DNA of 64,000 bases from Sulfurimonas indica (GTDB taxonomy: Bacteria; Campylobacterota; Campylobacteria; Campylobacterales; Sulfurimonadaceae): NCBI RefSeq assembly GCF_009192995.1, contig NZ_SDID01000001.1, positions 1 to 64,000 on the forward strand. Direction: 5' to 3'. The notes beneath the pieces are model-generated. The model saw only the letters and a list, made by a program, of their open reading frames with translations, ran no database searches and was not told where the DNA came from. Both the position numbers and the translations under genes were made by a program. Shown one piece after another: positions 53,390-62,584 of the stretch (position 1 is its first letter; every line of letters starts with the position of its first letter).

Positions 53390-54718
53390 CTAGTGGGTGA
53401 GTATATTCATACTCTTGAGATTACGGAGAATGGAAGCATCTGGATCATAATCTTCTAAATTGCTTCCTAGCTCTAAAGTACTAAAGATAGGTTTTCCTAC
53501 GATAAAACGCCCTTCTACTCCATCTTTTTTTGTTTTTACACCCCATGTATTATGAAAAACAATCACTTTACCCTCTTTTACTCCAACGTAAAGAAGAATG
53601 TGCCCTTTTTTATAAAGCAGTGTCTCAAAAGGAATGGCACTCTCTTTAATCTTTGCAATCTTTTCTTCATCATTTAGATTTTCCAAAGAGATGATTTTGC
53701 CTATTTTACTTTGCTCATAGGAGTTTCGTGGCAGCCAAAGACCAAAAGGTGCATAAAAATCACGTAGTATCGAAGAGCAGTCCCGTTGACCATACATCCC
53801 TCCCCAACCATATTTTACTTTTGAGACTTCATTGAAAATCATGGTAATATTTGGAGGATTGAACTTCAAAACTCCTTTATGCAATAGCTCTTTTGATATC
53901 TTTGACTCTATATAGTATGCTTGATTGTTTTTATAGTTCGAAACAGTTAAAAGTTTATAATCAGAAAATGCATCATCAATTTCTGGAAGCATCATTCCTA
54001 TACGCGAACGAAAAAGAAAATTACCTTCACTGTCATAAACAGCTGCTCCCTCTTTTATAAAAAACTCTTTTTGTGCAGCCTGATAGAGTTTTGCATATTT
54101 TTTTGGGATAAAGACTATATCACGTGCTTTTACCCAACCATATGCAAAACTAGCCTGTATAAAAACCCACTCCTTATCTCGTGAATAGTGTGAAACCAAA
54201 ACAGGTTTGTTGGGAGCTATACTGGAGTTTTGCAGATAATCAAACGGAAAACCCTCCCCTGCTTTTTTGGGGTCCATCAAGAGTGGCTTCTCACTTGGAA
54301 ATGCTCGGATATCAAGAGCTTTGAGTGTAATGGCAGGTTTATTGAGTTTTGCAAAATCTTTAAAATTGGATCGTGCATAGATATCTTTGAAAAAAGAGGC
54401 CTCTAATGGCTGCAGGTTTTCTCCGTAACTGTTGTCAATTCTAAAAGCACGGTATGCCCACATCGCTTCATGAACAGAGATATCGATTTTATCAATATTC
54501 CATGGCTTAAAATAAGATGCTTCATAATCTTCAAGTTTTGCGATATAGTGCGCATCTAAGCCATTTACATAGCTTGAGATATTCTGATCTACAGAGAGTA
54601 AATCTTCCAACACTTCCTGTTTTACTTCCTGTGTGAGGTTCTCATCAGGTTTTGGTTCACTTTTAGATGTACATGCTACAAAAAGGAGTGCTAAACCAAT
54701 AAAATAGATATACTTCAA
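53390..54718 (-). CDS. SH3-domain NlpC/P60 peptidase lipoprotein
   Basis: A 442-residue lipoprotein (ALLFVACTSKS). It has an N-terminal NLPC_P60-associated helical part with FKPWNIDKIDISVHEAMWAYRAF, two SH3b-like domains (residues ~150-245) and an NlpC/P60 domain with YGWGGMYGQRDCSSILRDFYAPFGLWLPRNSYEQSK (catalytic Cys), GHILLYVGVKEGKVIVFHNTWG (His). It cleaves peptidoglycan stem peptides, as in cell-shape proteins of this phylum. It is convergent with the rod-like gene with no gap between. Confidence 0.88.
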   Translation of the reverse strand: MKYIYFIGLALLFVACTSKSEPKPDENLTQEVKQEVLEDLLSVDQNISSYVNGLDAHYIAKLEDYEASYFKPWNIDKIDISVHEAMWAYRAFRIDNSYGENLQPLEASFFKDIYARSNFKDFAKLNKPAITLKALDIRAFPSEKPLLMDPKKAGEGFPFDYLQNSSIAPNKPVLVSHYSRDKEWVFIQASFAYGWVKARDIVFIPKKYAKLYQAAQKEFFIKEGAAVYDSEGNFLFRSRIGMMLPEIDDAFSDYKLLTVSNYKNNQAYYIESKISKELLHKGVLKFNPPNITMIFNEVSKVKYGWGGMYGQRDCSSILRDFYAPFGLWLPRNSYEQSKIGKIISLENLNDEEKIAKIKESAIPFETLLYKKGHILLYVGVKEGKVIVFHNTWGVKTKKDGVEGRFIVGKPIFSTLELGSNLEDYDPDASILRNLKSMNILTH

Positions 54719-54727
54719 TCTTTCCCT

Positions 54728-55384
54728 TTAATCAACATCCCCAAATCTACTGATGACTCTGCCAATCACTTCTATTTCATTCGGATTTAACACCTGTGTA
54801 GGATAGACAGAGTTATCAGAGATAACATCTATCATTCCGTCCATTCTTTTTTGTACACGTTTGATGAAGAGTCCGGCTTCTGTTCGAATGGTAAAAATAC
54901 CACCACGATTTAGATCAGTTTTTGCTCTGTTTATAAATACAATGTCATTATAACTAAAAGTAGGCTCCATTGAGTCCCCAGAGACATTAATCGCTTCAAT
55001 ATTTTTAAGCTCACGCTCTCCTCCAAGCATAAATACAAACTGTTCAGGAATTTCCAGCTCTTCTATGGCTTCAAACTCACTATCAGCTCCACCACCAGCA
55101 CTTGCATTGATATCGCTGAAATATCTTATCATATAGTTATTTGTAGCTTCTACCAAACTCTCAGGTGACTGTCCATAAAGCATCCAGTTAATAGATATGC
55201 TTCTCTTGGCACAAAAATCAAGCAACTCTGTAAAAGGTATTTTATTACGTTTTTTCATTGTTGCAAAATTCATTTGTGAGATGCCAAGAACCTCTGCTAC
55301 ATCTTTGTCAAAAACTTTTTTTGGCGCAAACTCAGGAGAGATGATACTTTTAATCTCTTCAACAATATCTGAAAAACTATTCAT
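54728..55384 (-). CDS. S24/LexA-type repressor with N-terminal HTH
   Basis: Start at 55384 (MNSFSDIVEEI) has AGGGG eight bases upstream. The 218-residue protein has an N-terminal HTH of phage Cro/CI type (about 24-65, DVAEVLGISQMNFATMKKRNKIP) and a C-terminal S24 peptidase domain: Ser138 in VSGDSMEP and Lys175 in GLFIKRV form the catalytic dyad, and ASAGGGA (Ala96-Gly97) is a likely self-cleavage point. Such proteins are inactivated by RecA-stimulated cleavage. Its promoter carries an operator also found at intI. Confidence 0.88.
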   Translation of the reverse strand: MNSFSDIVEEIKSIISPEFAPKKVFDKDVAEVLGISQMNFATMKKRNKIPFTELLDFCAKRSISINWMLYGQSPESLVEATNNYMIRYFSDINASAGGGADSEFEAIEELEIPEQFVFMLGGERELKNIEAINVSGDSMEPTFSYNDIVFINRAKTDLNRGGIFTIRTEAGLFIKRVQKRMDGMIDVISDNSVYPTQVLNPNEIEVIGRVISRFGDVD

Positions 55385-55414
55385 TTTGACCCCTTTTTTC
55401 AGTAAATATATCAA

Positions 55415-55471
55415 AGTATAGTTAAATTTTGAAAGAAAATCAATAATTATTTGACAATTTGTCATATTTTT
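55415..55471 (-). promoter_or_regulatory. Promoter and operator of the S24 repressor gene
   Basis: On the minus strand, -35 TTGATT (55438-55443), a 17-base spacer and -10 TATACT (55415-55420). One base upstream of the -35 lies the 27-base element (55445-55471) containing the perfect palindrome TGACAAATTGTCA (55452-55464). The element recurs at 36001-36027 upstream of intI. Autoregulation is likely. Confidence 0.75.
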
Positions 55472-55529
55472 TCAAAAAAATCTGTTTTTATGTAATATTT
55501 TTACAATTACAAAGAATAAAGGATACAAA

Positions 55530-55613
55530 ATGTCACTTATTATTAAAAATGCAGAAACACTCTTTGAAAGATTTGAAAGTAAAATGGAGTTATGGGCAGA
55601 AAAACTTTTTTAA
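55530..55613 (+). CDS. 27-residue peptide divergent from the S24 repressor
   Basis: The frame MSLIIKNAETLFERFESKMELWAEKLF has AAAGGA about six bases upstream and a TAATAT -10-like box near 55493. It is acidic-amphipathic and ends overlapping the stop of the opposing small membrane gene. Sharing the operator region with the repressor, it could be part of a two-gene switch. It may be real or chance. Confidence 0.4.
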   Translation: MSLIIKNAETLFERFESKMELWAEKLF

Positions 55614-55756
55614 GAATCCTGTTCTTTTTTACGATTCTCTTCTTTTTCCCGTTCTGCCTCACGCTCGGCTGATTTTGTCTTGTGATATCCACCGAAGATA
55701 AAGATCATAAATAAGAAAAAAAGTATAAGCATTATCGTATCAACAAATGAGTTCAT
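55610..55756 (-). CDS. 48-residue membrane protein
   Basis: The frame MNSFVDTIMLILFFLFMIFIFGGYHKTKSAEREAEREKEENRKKEQDS has one membrane helix (residues 8-24) and a highly charged helical tail. It starts two bases after the trmL stop, so it is translationally linked. The family is unknown. Confidence 0.6.
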   Translation of the reverse strand: MNSFVDTIMLILFFLFMIFIFGGYHKTKSAEREAEREKEENRKKEQDS

Positions 55757-55758
55757 TA

Positions 55759-56226
55759 TTATGCCTTCTTAAATGTAGTGTAATTTTGACGGATAGCATC
55801 ATAGAGTACAATACCTGTAGATATTGCCAAGTTTAGACTTCTACCGTCTTTTGTCATTGGAATGGTAATATTTTGCGATTTGTATCGATTTAAAATCTCT
55901 TCAGGGATACCTGCTGTTTCACTGCCAAAGAAGATAAAATCACCCTCTTTAAATGCAGCATCAAAATAAGGTCTATCTGTTTTTGTCGTTGCAAAATAGG
56001 CATTATCTGTTATCTCATTTTTTTCAAAAAACTCATCCAAAGATTCCCATACATGTAAATCAAGCTTATCCCAGTAGTCAAGTCCCGCACGGCGAACAGC
56101 TTTTTCATCGATATCAAAACCAATCGGTTTGATAAGATGTAGTGAAGCTCCGGCATTGACACAGAGTCTGCCTATTGCTCCCGTATTGTTAGGAATTTTT
56201 GGATGAACCAAAACAAGGTTAAACAT
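55759..56226 (-). CDS. trmL: tRNA (cytidine(34)-2'-O)-methyltransferase
   Basis: A 155-residue SPOUT enzyme: NLVLVHPKIPNNTGAIGRLCVNAGASLHLIKPIGFDIDEKAVRRAGLDYWDKLDLHVW, FFGSETAGIPEEIL and PMTKDGRSLNLAISTGIVLYDAIRQ (SAM knot). It methylates the wobble nucleotide of leucine tRNAs. Its ATG overlaps the purU stop (TAATG). Confidence 0.93.
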   Translation of the reverse strand: MFNLVLVHPKIPNNTGAIGRLCVNAGASLHLIKPIGFDIDEKAVRRAGLDYWDKLDLHVWESLDEFFEKNEITDNAYFATTKTDRPYFDAAFKEGDFIFFGSETAGIPEEILNRYKSQNITIPMTKDGRSLNLAISTGIVLYDAIRQNYTTFKKA

Positions 56227-57062
56227 TAAAAGATGACCGTTCTGTTTGCATAGACAAAGATTCTGTCTTCAAGGGCAAGTTTAAGTGCACGTGAGAGAAC
56301 AACCTTTTCAACATCACGTCCGAGTCTTTGCATATCTCTCCAAGAGTATGCATGGTCAATGTGTTTAACATCTTGTGCGATAATCGGACCCTCATCAAGA
56401 TTGTTGTTAACAAAGTGTGCAGTTGCCCCGATAATTTTAACACCCCTGTCATATGCCTGTTTATACGGATTTGCACCGATAAATGCAGGTAAGAACGAAT
56501 GATGAATGTTGATTATTTTTCCCTCATATTCTTCAACAAATCGCGGTGTTAAAATACGCATATACTTAGCAAGTACAATATAATCAACATCAGAAAAACC
56601 GTTAATACACTCTATAATTTTGCTCTCATGCTCAGCACGTTCCAAGCCTTCATGTGAGATTGTAATGTAAGGGATATCAAACTTTTTCACTAAGGACTCA
56701 AGCTTGTCATAGTTCGATACTACAGCTAAAATATTTGCATCCAATTCCCCTGCTTCATGGCGGATAAGGATATCACCAAGTGCATGCAGCTCTTTTGTCA
56801 CCATAAGAATAATATTTTTCTTTTTCGGTTCAATGACTTTTATACTCGAACTTATTGGCAAAACATCACGAATCGCGGCTGTCAGCTCATTTTTGTCTAC
56901 ATTGCCATCAACAACAGAACGCATAAAAAATTTATTGCTCTCTTTATCAACAAATTCGCTGTTTGAGAGGATATTGAGGTCATAGTTATAAAAAACACTT
57001 GAAATCTTATGAACCAAACCTTTTTCATCATTTGCATCTATTAAAACACGGTATTGACTCAC
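56226..57062 (-). CDS. purU: Formyltetrahydrofolate deformylase
   Basis: A 278-residue protein: N-terminal ACT domain (RVLIDANDEKGLVHKISSVFYNYDLNILSNSEFVD) and a formyltransferase-type domain with AKYMRILTPRFVEEYEGKIINIHHSFLPAFIGANPYKQAYDRGVKIIGATAHFVNNNLDEGPIIAQDV (catalytic Asn/His/Asp). It releases formate from 10-formyl-THF. Shares a transcript with trmL and the TPR gene. Confidence 0.93.
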   Translation of the reverse strand: MSQYRVLIDANDEKGLVHKISSVFYNYDLNILSNSEFVDKESNKFFMRSVVDGNVDKNELTAAIRDVLPISSSIKVIEPKKKNIILMVTKELHALGDILIRHEAGELDANILAVVSNYDKLESLVKKFDIPYITISHEGLERAEHESKIIECINGFSDVDYIVLAKYMRILTPRFVEEYEGKIINIHHSFLPAFIGANPYKQAYDRGVKIIGATAHFVNNNLDEGPIIAQDVKHIDHAYSWRDMQRLGRDVEKVVLSRALKLALEDRIFVYANRTVIF

Positions 57063-57397
57063 TATATATTTCCTTTTTCTAACTTTTCAACTCTTGCATC
57101 AATCGTTGCAAGTGTATATTCTAAAAAGTTAAGTGTCATATCTATCTTTGCTTCAATATTGACATTATTTGGTGCCTGAAAACCTTCAAAAAGCACTAAA
57201 AGACGTTCCCGTATAGAATTGAGATAGATAAGTTCACTCTCTATGTTTGACGGGCTCACACTCTCTTCTTTTATAAGAGACTCTTCTTGTTTTGGTACAA
57301 ATGTATCTTTAATTTCTTCGGCAGAGGGCTGCTGCGTATTTTGGGTGTCATCTTCCATCTCAGCTAATGTTGAGAGTATTACATCTTTTAATTCCAT
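57062..57397 (-). CDS. Helical protein, unknown function
   Basis: Start at 57397 (MELKDVILST) is chosen; GTG at 57412 has no ribosome site. The ~111-residue protein has a disordered Glu/Ser/Pro-rich first half (NTQQPSAEEIKDTFVPKQEESLIKEES) and a conserved-looking C-terminal helix pair (YLNSIRERLLVLFEGFQAPNNVNIEAKIDMTLNFLEYTLATIDARVEKLEKG), which resembles the C-terminal region of Campylobacterota proteins following TPR genes, though no name is known to me. It overlaps the TPR gene by ten bases and purU by one. Confidence 0.65.
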   Translation of the reverse strand: MELKDVILSTLAEMEDDTQNTQQPSAEEIKDTFVPKQEESLIKEESVSPSNIESELIYLNSIRERLLVLFEGFQAPNNVNIEAKIDMTLNFLEYTLATIDARVEKLEKGNI

Positions 57398-57636
57398 GCT
57401 TTTAGTAACCACCTTTCAAACTCTTTAAACTCTACATCTGTATCCATCTTGACAAAGAACTCTTTCATCTGAGTGTTAACCCGTAAGAATTTTTTGCGCA
57501 TACCAGACAATCTTCTTATGGCAATCTTTGCATCAGAGTTATTTGGGTCTTTTTTCAAGATCTCCTTATAAATCTCTAATGCTTCTTCTTTTAAACCTTG
57601 CAGTTCATAGATGTTTGCCAAAGTGAGTGTCTGCAT
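57388..57636 (-). CDS. TPR-repeat protein, short
   Basis: An 82-residue protein with one clear tetratricopeptide unit (LTLANIYELQGLKEEALEIYKEILKKDPNNSDAKIAIRRL) and a basic second helix pair ending in FVKMDTDVEFKEFERWLLKAWN. It probably binds a partner protein. It follows leuB by 12 bases. Confidence 0.75.
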   Translation of the reverse strand: MQTLTLANIYELQGLKEEALEIYKEILKKDPNNSDAKIAIRRLSGMRKKFLRVNTQMKEFFVKMDTDVEFKEFERWLLKAWN

Positions 57637-57648
57637 TAAAAAAGCCTT

Positions 57649-58716
57649 CTACTTCTCTATGTAGTTTGCAATAATTGAACCCATTTCACTTGTTGAGCAA
57701 ATCTCTTTAGCATCAAACTGTGCCAAGTCCTGAGTTCTATACCCTTCACTAAGAGCACGTTTAATCGCTGCATCAATCTTATCTGCCGCATCATTTTCAC
57801 CAAGTGCATAACGAAGCATCATAGAAGCTGAAGAGATAGTAGCAATCGGGTTTGCGATCCCTTGACCAGCAATATCAGGAGCTGAACCATGAATCGGCTC
57901 ATAAACACCGATTTTAGCACCGACAGAAGCTGATGGTAAAAGACCGATAGAACCGGAAAGCATAGAAGCCTCATCGCTTAAGATATCTCCAAAGATATTT
58001 CCAGTAAGCATTACATCAAACTGTTTTGGGTCACGAATCAACTGCATTGCAGCATTATCTACATACATATGTGAAAGTTCAACTTCTGGGTACTCTTTGG
58101 CTACCTCCTCAACAGTCTCACGCCACAGTTGCGAAACATCAAGAACATTCGCCTTGTCAATAGAGCAAACACGTTTGTTACGAGTCATCGCAATTTTAAA
58201 CGCCTGATGTGCAATACGAATAATCTCTTCACGAGTGTAAACCATTGTATTCCAGCCTTTATCTTCAGTACGGCCTTTTGGCTCACCAAAATAGATCCCA
58301 CCGATAAGCTCACGCACTACCATTAAATCAACACCTTTAACGATTTCAGGCTTGAGTGACGATGCATTTGCAAGTTCATCATAAACCACAGCAGGACGTA
58401 GATTTGCATAAACACCAAGCTCTTTTCTAAAACGTAAAAGTCCGCTTTCAGGACGCTTTTCACGTGGAAGATTATCCCACTTTTCTCCACCGATAGCTCC
58501 AAAAAGTACAGCATCAGAGTTTAATGAACTAGAGATTGTCTCTTGTGGCAATGGATCACCTGTGATATCGTAAGCGATTCCACCCATCAGTAACTCTTCA
58601 TAATTAAAATGAAAACCACTGTATGAAGCTACCGCATCAAGTACTTTCACTGCTTCATCAATAATCTCAGGACCAATTCCGTCCCCTTTAATAAGTGCTA
58701 TTTTATATGATTTCAT
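57649..58716 (-). CDS. leuB: 3-isopropylmalate dehydrogenase
   Basis: A 355-residue dehydrogenase with [108 protein letters not shown], all LeuB motifs. It oxidises 3-isopropylmalate in leucine synthesis. It abuts leuD. Confidence 0.96.
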   Translation of the reverse strand: MKSYKIALIKGDGIGPEIIDEAVKVLDAVASYSGFHFNYEELLMGGIAYDITGDPLPQETISSSLNSDAVLFGAIGGEKWDNLPREKRPESGLLRFRKELGVYANLRPAVVYDELANASSLKPEIVKGVDLMVVRELIGGIYFGEPKGRTEDKGWNTMVYTREEIIRIAHQAFKIAMTRNKRVCSIDKANVLDVSQLWRETVEEVAKEYPEVELSHMYVDNAAMQLIRDPKQFDVMLTGNIFGDILSDEASMLSGSIGLLPSASVGAKIGVYEPIHGSAPDIAGQGIANPIATISSASMMLRYALGENDAADKIDAAIKRALSEGYRTQDLAQFDAKEICSTSEMGSIIANYIEK

Positions 58717-59223
58717 CTATTTTTTACCTTCTATCTCATTTTGTGCAAAGTTCATAAGTCCGCCTGCATCTATCAGTTCCTGCATAAATTCAGGAATCGG
58801 AGTAAAATTATATGTTTTACCCGTTGTTTTATTTGTAATTGTTCCCGCATTCATATCGATGCTGATCTCATCGCCCTCTTTAATTTCACTTGCCTCTTTA
58901 AGCTCAAAAATAGGCAGTCCCATATTGAAAGCATTTCTATAAAAAATTCGTGCAAATGTCGGTGCAACAATTGCTGCAACACCCGCAGCCTTAAGAGCGA
59001 TTGGTGCATGTTCACGGCTTGAACCACAACCAAAGTTCTCATCTGCAACGATAATATCACCTGGAGTCATCTTGTTTACAAACTCTGGGTCGGCATCTTC
59101 CATAACATGTTTTGCTAACTCCTCCGGAACCGAAGTATTTAAGTAACGTGCAGCTATGATTAAGTCTGTGTCAATATCTTTTCCAAATCTCCAAACTTTA
59201 CCGTTTATGTTTGCTTTTTGCAT
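58717..59223 (-). CDS. leuD: 3-isopropylmalate dehydratase small subunit
   Basis: Start at 59223 (MQKANINGKVW) has AGGA six bases upstream; a longer frame to 59268 does not. The 168-residue product has GKDIDTDLIIAARYLNTSVPEELAKHVMEDADPEF, DENFGCGSSREHAPIALKAAGVAAIVAPTFARIFYRNAFNMGLP, LeuD motifs. With LeuC (not seen here) it isomerises isopropylmalate. Confidence 0.95.
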   Translation of the reverse strand: MQKANINGKVWRFGKDIDTDLIIAARYLNTSVPEELAKHVMEDADPEFVNKMTPGDIIVADENFGCGSSREHAPIALKAAGVAAIVAPTFARIFYRNAFNMGLPIFELKEASEIKEGDEISIDMNAGTITNKTTGKTYNFTPIPEFMQELIDAGGLMNFAQNEIEGKK

Positions 59224-59294
59224 ATAAAATCCTAATGTTTTACTAAATAATTTTGCGATTATATCCAAAAAGTGATTGTAGTTTTATAAAGCCT

Positions 59295-60542
59295 TTAATT
59301 CTCACTGAAAAATTTAAAATTATTGCGGCCTGCTTCTTTGGCTCTGTACATTGCCATATCAGCATTTTTTATCAACTCCTCAGCATCTTTTGCATCTTTA
59401 GGGTAGATAGCGATACCAATACTTGTACTGATACTCAGTGAAGATTCTCCGAGCTCTATAGGCTCTTGCATTGCAGTAATGATTTTGTGGGCAACAGTTT
59501 TAGAAGTTGTCAGCTCTTTGTTCTCTTCTAAGATAATCATAAACTCATCACCACCTATGCGTGCCAAAGTATCAGCAGCACGCAGACACTCTTGCAGACG
59601 CTCTGCAAAATGTTTTAAAATCGCATCACCTACATCATGACCATATTGATCATTGATCTGTTTAAAAAAATCGATATCCAGGAAAAAGACTGCAATGGCA
59701 TTCTCATTTCTATCCGCCTTTTTCATCGCTACACTCAGTCTGTCATTAAAGAGTGCTCTATTTGGCAGGTCGGTGAGTTCATCATGGTTCGCTTTATATG
59801 AAAGCAGGTCTTTTTGCTTTGTTAGCTCTTTTTGATAGTTCGAGAGCTCAGACATCATCATATTGAAATTTTTGGCAAGTTCACCTATCTCATCGCTATT
59901 GTAAACCTTTACATGTGTGTCAAGCATTTTTGTATTAATGATTTTTGTTGTGCTTTTATTAAGTTCGGAAACCGGAATAAGTATCTTACGACTTAGTATT
60001 TTATAATAGCGTGAAGTAAGAAGAATCGCAATAATAATAATCAATGTGATGACAAAAGTCTGTGTTAAAAGATGTTCAATGAATTTATCTATAGAGTGTA
60101 TAAGGACAAGATAACCAATTGTTTTCTCATCGGCAATCACCGGCATTACTGTGTATAGTTCCAAACCTTTCCAGAACTGTTTTTCTTGAAGCTTAAGAGT
60201 TTTAATCAGTTTGTTTTCTTTGTATGGCTCACTCTTGACATACATACCAAGCAGCTCTCCGTCTTTTCCCAAAGCATATGCTTCGAGTATGTTTTTGGCA
60301 TGTTTCAGCGAAGAGAGGGAGTCTTGAATGTTTTTTGTGTCTTTAAACAACATTGCCGGAACAATGTTTTTTGCCAGGACTTTGGCAAATGTTCGATTTT
60401 GATATTTGACAATTTTTGTGCCATCGATATATTGATAAAGAACAATAAAGATGATTGCGATAACCCCTGCAATAATTGCTGCAGAAAGGTTCATAAAATT
60501 GAGCTTTTTTGCGATACTGAGATTATTGTAAAACTGCAACAT
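59295..60542 (-). CDS. Diguanylate cyclase with periplasmic sensor and HAMP domain
   Basis: A 415-residue inner-membrane protein. N-terminal helix (LSAAIIAGVIAIIFIVLYQYI), a ~100-residue periplasmic domain, a second helix (about 150-170), a HAMP region, then GGDEF domain: DELTDLPNRALFNDRLS, FFLDIDFFKQINDQYGHDVGDAILKHFAERL and ARIGGDEFMIILEE with an intact active site. It makes c-di-GMP; signal unknown. RxxD-type inhibition site was not evident. Confidence 0.92.
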   Translation of the reverse strand: MLQFYNNLSIAKKLNFMNLSAAIIAGVIAIIFIVLYQYIDGTKIVKYQNRTFAKVLAKNIVPAMLFKDTKNIQDSLSSLKHAKNILEAYALGKDGELLGMYVKSEPYKENKLIKTLKLQEKQFWKGLELYTVMPVIADEKTIGYLVLIHSIDKFIEHLLTQTFVITLIIIIAILLTSRYYKILSRKILIPVSELNKSTTKIINTKMLDTHVKVYNSDEIGELAKNFNMMMSELSNYQKELTKQKDLLSYKANHDELTDLPNRALFNDRLSVAMKKADRNENAIAVFFLDIDFFKQINDQYGHDVGDAILKHFAERLQECLRAADTLARIGGDEFMIILEENKELTTSKTVAHKIITAMQEPIELGESSLSISTSIGIAIYPKDAKDAEELIKNADMAMYRAKEAGRNNFKFFSEN

Positions 60543-60642
60543 CTTTTTTTGTTGTCCCTATCAAAATATTTAAAATTTTTCATATAATATCATAAGATGT
60601 GTTATAATCAGCCTTAAAAATAATTATAATGAAAGTTTTCAA

Positions 60643-61767
60643 TTGATAAAAACAATTTTTTTTACTCTTTTTATACTCTATTTCTCCGCTTGTGTACTAT
60701 CACAAAAGCCAGCTTCCATCATAATAGAAGAAAAACCCATTAAAGAGCCTCCTTTTACATATATGTTTGTAACTACTGACCAAAATCCATTTAAAAAAGG
60801 AGAGAGAGTCAAAGTTTATGGGCTTCAAAACGGTATTGCCAAAACATCAAAAGGGAATATAGAGCATAGTAAACTTGAAAAAGAGCGAAGTGAATTTCAA
60901 CTTTTCATAGAATCTCCAAATGCAACACGTATCCGTATTCTCAACATTAAACCAAAATATAAAAATGGTATTTGGCTTAAAGCTGGAAAATATCACATAG
61001 AGCTCACGGCACCAAAGCACTATACTCATAAAGAGTGGATAACGCTGAAAGAAGACAGACACCTGAGCATCGCTCTTAAGCGCAAGAAGAACATCTCTCA
61101 AGGCTATATTTATTGGCATGAGATAAAAGGTGTAAAATATATAAACGGTGCTTTTTGGCAAGATATGGCAAAGAACAAACAATCACAAATGAATTGGGAA
61201 AGTGCTGAAAAATACTGTAAAAAACTCTCTGTCTTTGTAAATCGAGATATCACATTAAATGAGTTTCGCCTGCCAACCGAACAGGAGTTGCTTGAACTGC
61301 GAAAATACAACAGCTATCTGGACTATTCTGGAACGATTTACTGGTCATCAACTATTGACAAACAGCATCCGCAATTTGCAAAATATGTCTATATAAACAA
61401 AGACAAAAGTGGCTGGTATGATAAAAACGGGAAGGCTTATGTGCGTTGTATCTCCAGAAAAAACTACCCTACAGAGCTCTCATTGCATCAACTTGTAAAA
61501 TATCTTACAAAACATGAACATTACAAATACAGAGAGACCTATGAGTTTGCAGTTGATCTAAAATACGGAAAACCAATCATAAAACATGTTGTCAAGCGAA
61601 ATGACCATAAGATAGAGTTTACACTGCGCTCACAGAAATATGACAAAGATAAAAATTATTTTTATTATAAAAACCATACGGTAAAAGAGAGTAAGAAGAT
61701 CATAAGAGACCCTGATATCAAGTTTGAAATTATTAATGACAAACTTGTATTCAGAGAGATTAAGTAG
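60643..61767 (+). CDS. Lipoprotein with DUF1566/FGE-like domain
   Basis: A 374-residue lipoprotein with TTG start (FILYFSACVLSQ). Residues ~30-145 are a beta domain with PEGA-like features (GIWLKAGKYHIELTAPKHYTHKEWITLKEDRHLSIALKR). The middle has WESAEKYCKKLSVFVNRDITLNEFRLPTEQELLELR...YWSSTIDKQ...VRCIS, the pattern of DUF1566/formylglycine-enzyme-like domains. The C-terminal ~110 residues are basic and unidentified. No clear partner gene. Confidence 0.7.
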   Translation: MIKTIFFTLFILYFSACVLSQKPASIIIEEKPIKEPPFTYMFVTTDQNPFKKGERVKVYGLQNGIAKTSKGNIEHSKLEKERSEFQLFIESPNATRIRILNIKPKYKNGIWLKAGKYHIELTAPKHYTHKEWITLKEDRHLSIALKRKKNISQGYIYWHEIKGVKYINGAFWQDMAKNKQSQMNWESAEKYCKKLSVFVNRDITLNEFRLPTEQELLELRKYNSYLDYSGTIYWSSTIDKQHPQFAKYVYINKDKSGWYDKNGKAYVRCISRKNYPTELSLHQLVKYLTKHEHYKYRETYEFAVDLKYGKPIIKHVVKRNDHKIEFTLRSQKYDKDKNYFYYKNHTVKESKKIIRDPDIKFEIINDKLVFREIK

Positions 61768-61772
61768 GAAGC

Positions 61773-62561
61773 TTATCGCTTCAGATTATTTGTCGTTTGA
61801 AGCATTTCATCACTTGTTGTAATGATTTTTGAGTTGGCATCATATGCACGTTGTCCAGTGATCAGGTCTGTAAGTTCAACAACAAGTTCCACATTAGAGA
61901 GTTCAACAAAACCCTGACGCAATGTTCCGAGTCCGTCAACACCTGGAATACCCTCAACTGGCTGTCCTGAAGCATCCGTCTCTAGGTAAATATTATCTCC
62001 CATAGAGTGCAATCCTGCAGGATTGATAAAGTTTGTTGTCTGAATCTGACCGATTTGAGTGGCTTGTGTTTGACCGGGTTGGACAACAGTAACTGTCCCA
62101 TCTGTACCGATACTGATACTTGTTGCATCAGGTGGAACAACGATTTGAGGGATGAGATAATAGCCGTCACTATTTACTATTGCACCGTCTTGATCGAGTT
62201 TAAAAGCACCATTTTTTGTATAGACTTCTGTTCCATCAGGAAGTTCAAGCTTGAAAAAACCACGTCCGGTAATGGCAATGTCAAGCTGATTATCCGTCTG
62301 CTTCAGACTTCCTTCTGAAAAGATTTTATTGATAGCAGTTGAACGTACACCAAGCCCTACTTCGATTCCTGTTGGAGACTTTGTAGTATCACTTGTAGAA
62401 GTCCCTGCATATTCCATTACATGGTACATTAAGTCTGCGAACTCTGCACGTCCTTTTTTAAACCCGATAGTATTTACATTGGCGATATTATTAGCTGTTG
62501 TATCGATCTGTGTCTGCATTCCCAACATTCCTGTTGAAGCAGTATATAGTGATTGCATCAT
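61773..62561 (-). CDS. flgG: Flagellar distal rod protein FlgG
   Basis: A 262-residue protein starting MMQSLYTASTGMLGMQTQIDTTANNIANVNTIGFKKGRAEFADLMY, the FlgG N-terminus; GVRSTAINKIFSEGSLKQTDNQLDIAITGRGFFKLELPDGTEVYTKNGAFKLDQDGAIV and the C-terminal VELSNVELVVELTDLITGQRAYDANSKIITTSDEMLQTTNNL are typical. It forms the distal rod. It follows the flgF-like gene by 23 bases. Confidence 0.94.
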   Translation of the reverse strand: MMQSLYTASTGMLGMQTQIDTTANNIANVNTIGFKKGRAEFADLMYHVMEYAGTSTSDTTKSPTGIEVGLGVRSTAINKIFSEGSLKQTDNQLDIAITGRGFFKLELPDGTEVYTKNGAFKLDQDGAIVNSDGYYLIPQIVVPPDATSISIGTDGTVTVVQPGQTQATQIGQIQTTNFINPAGLHSMGDNIYLETDASGQPVEGIPGVDGLGTLRQGFVELSNVELVVELTDLITGQRAYDANSKIITTSDEMLQTTNNLKR

Positions 62562-62584
62562 GGCTTTGTTATTCTCCCTTTACT

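Noticed and set aside
60396-60415. Third copy of the S24/intI operator (ATTTGACAATTT)
   Set aside because: Only one half of the palindrome matches and it lies inside the diguanylate cyclase coding sequence.
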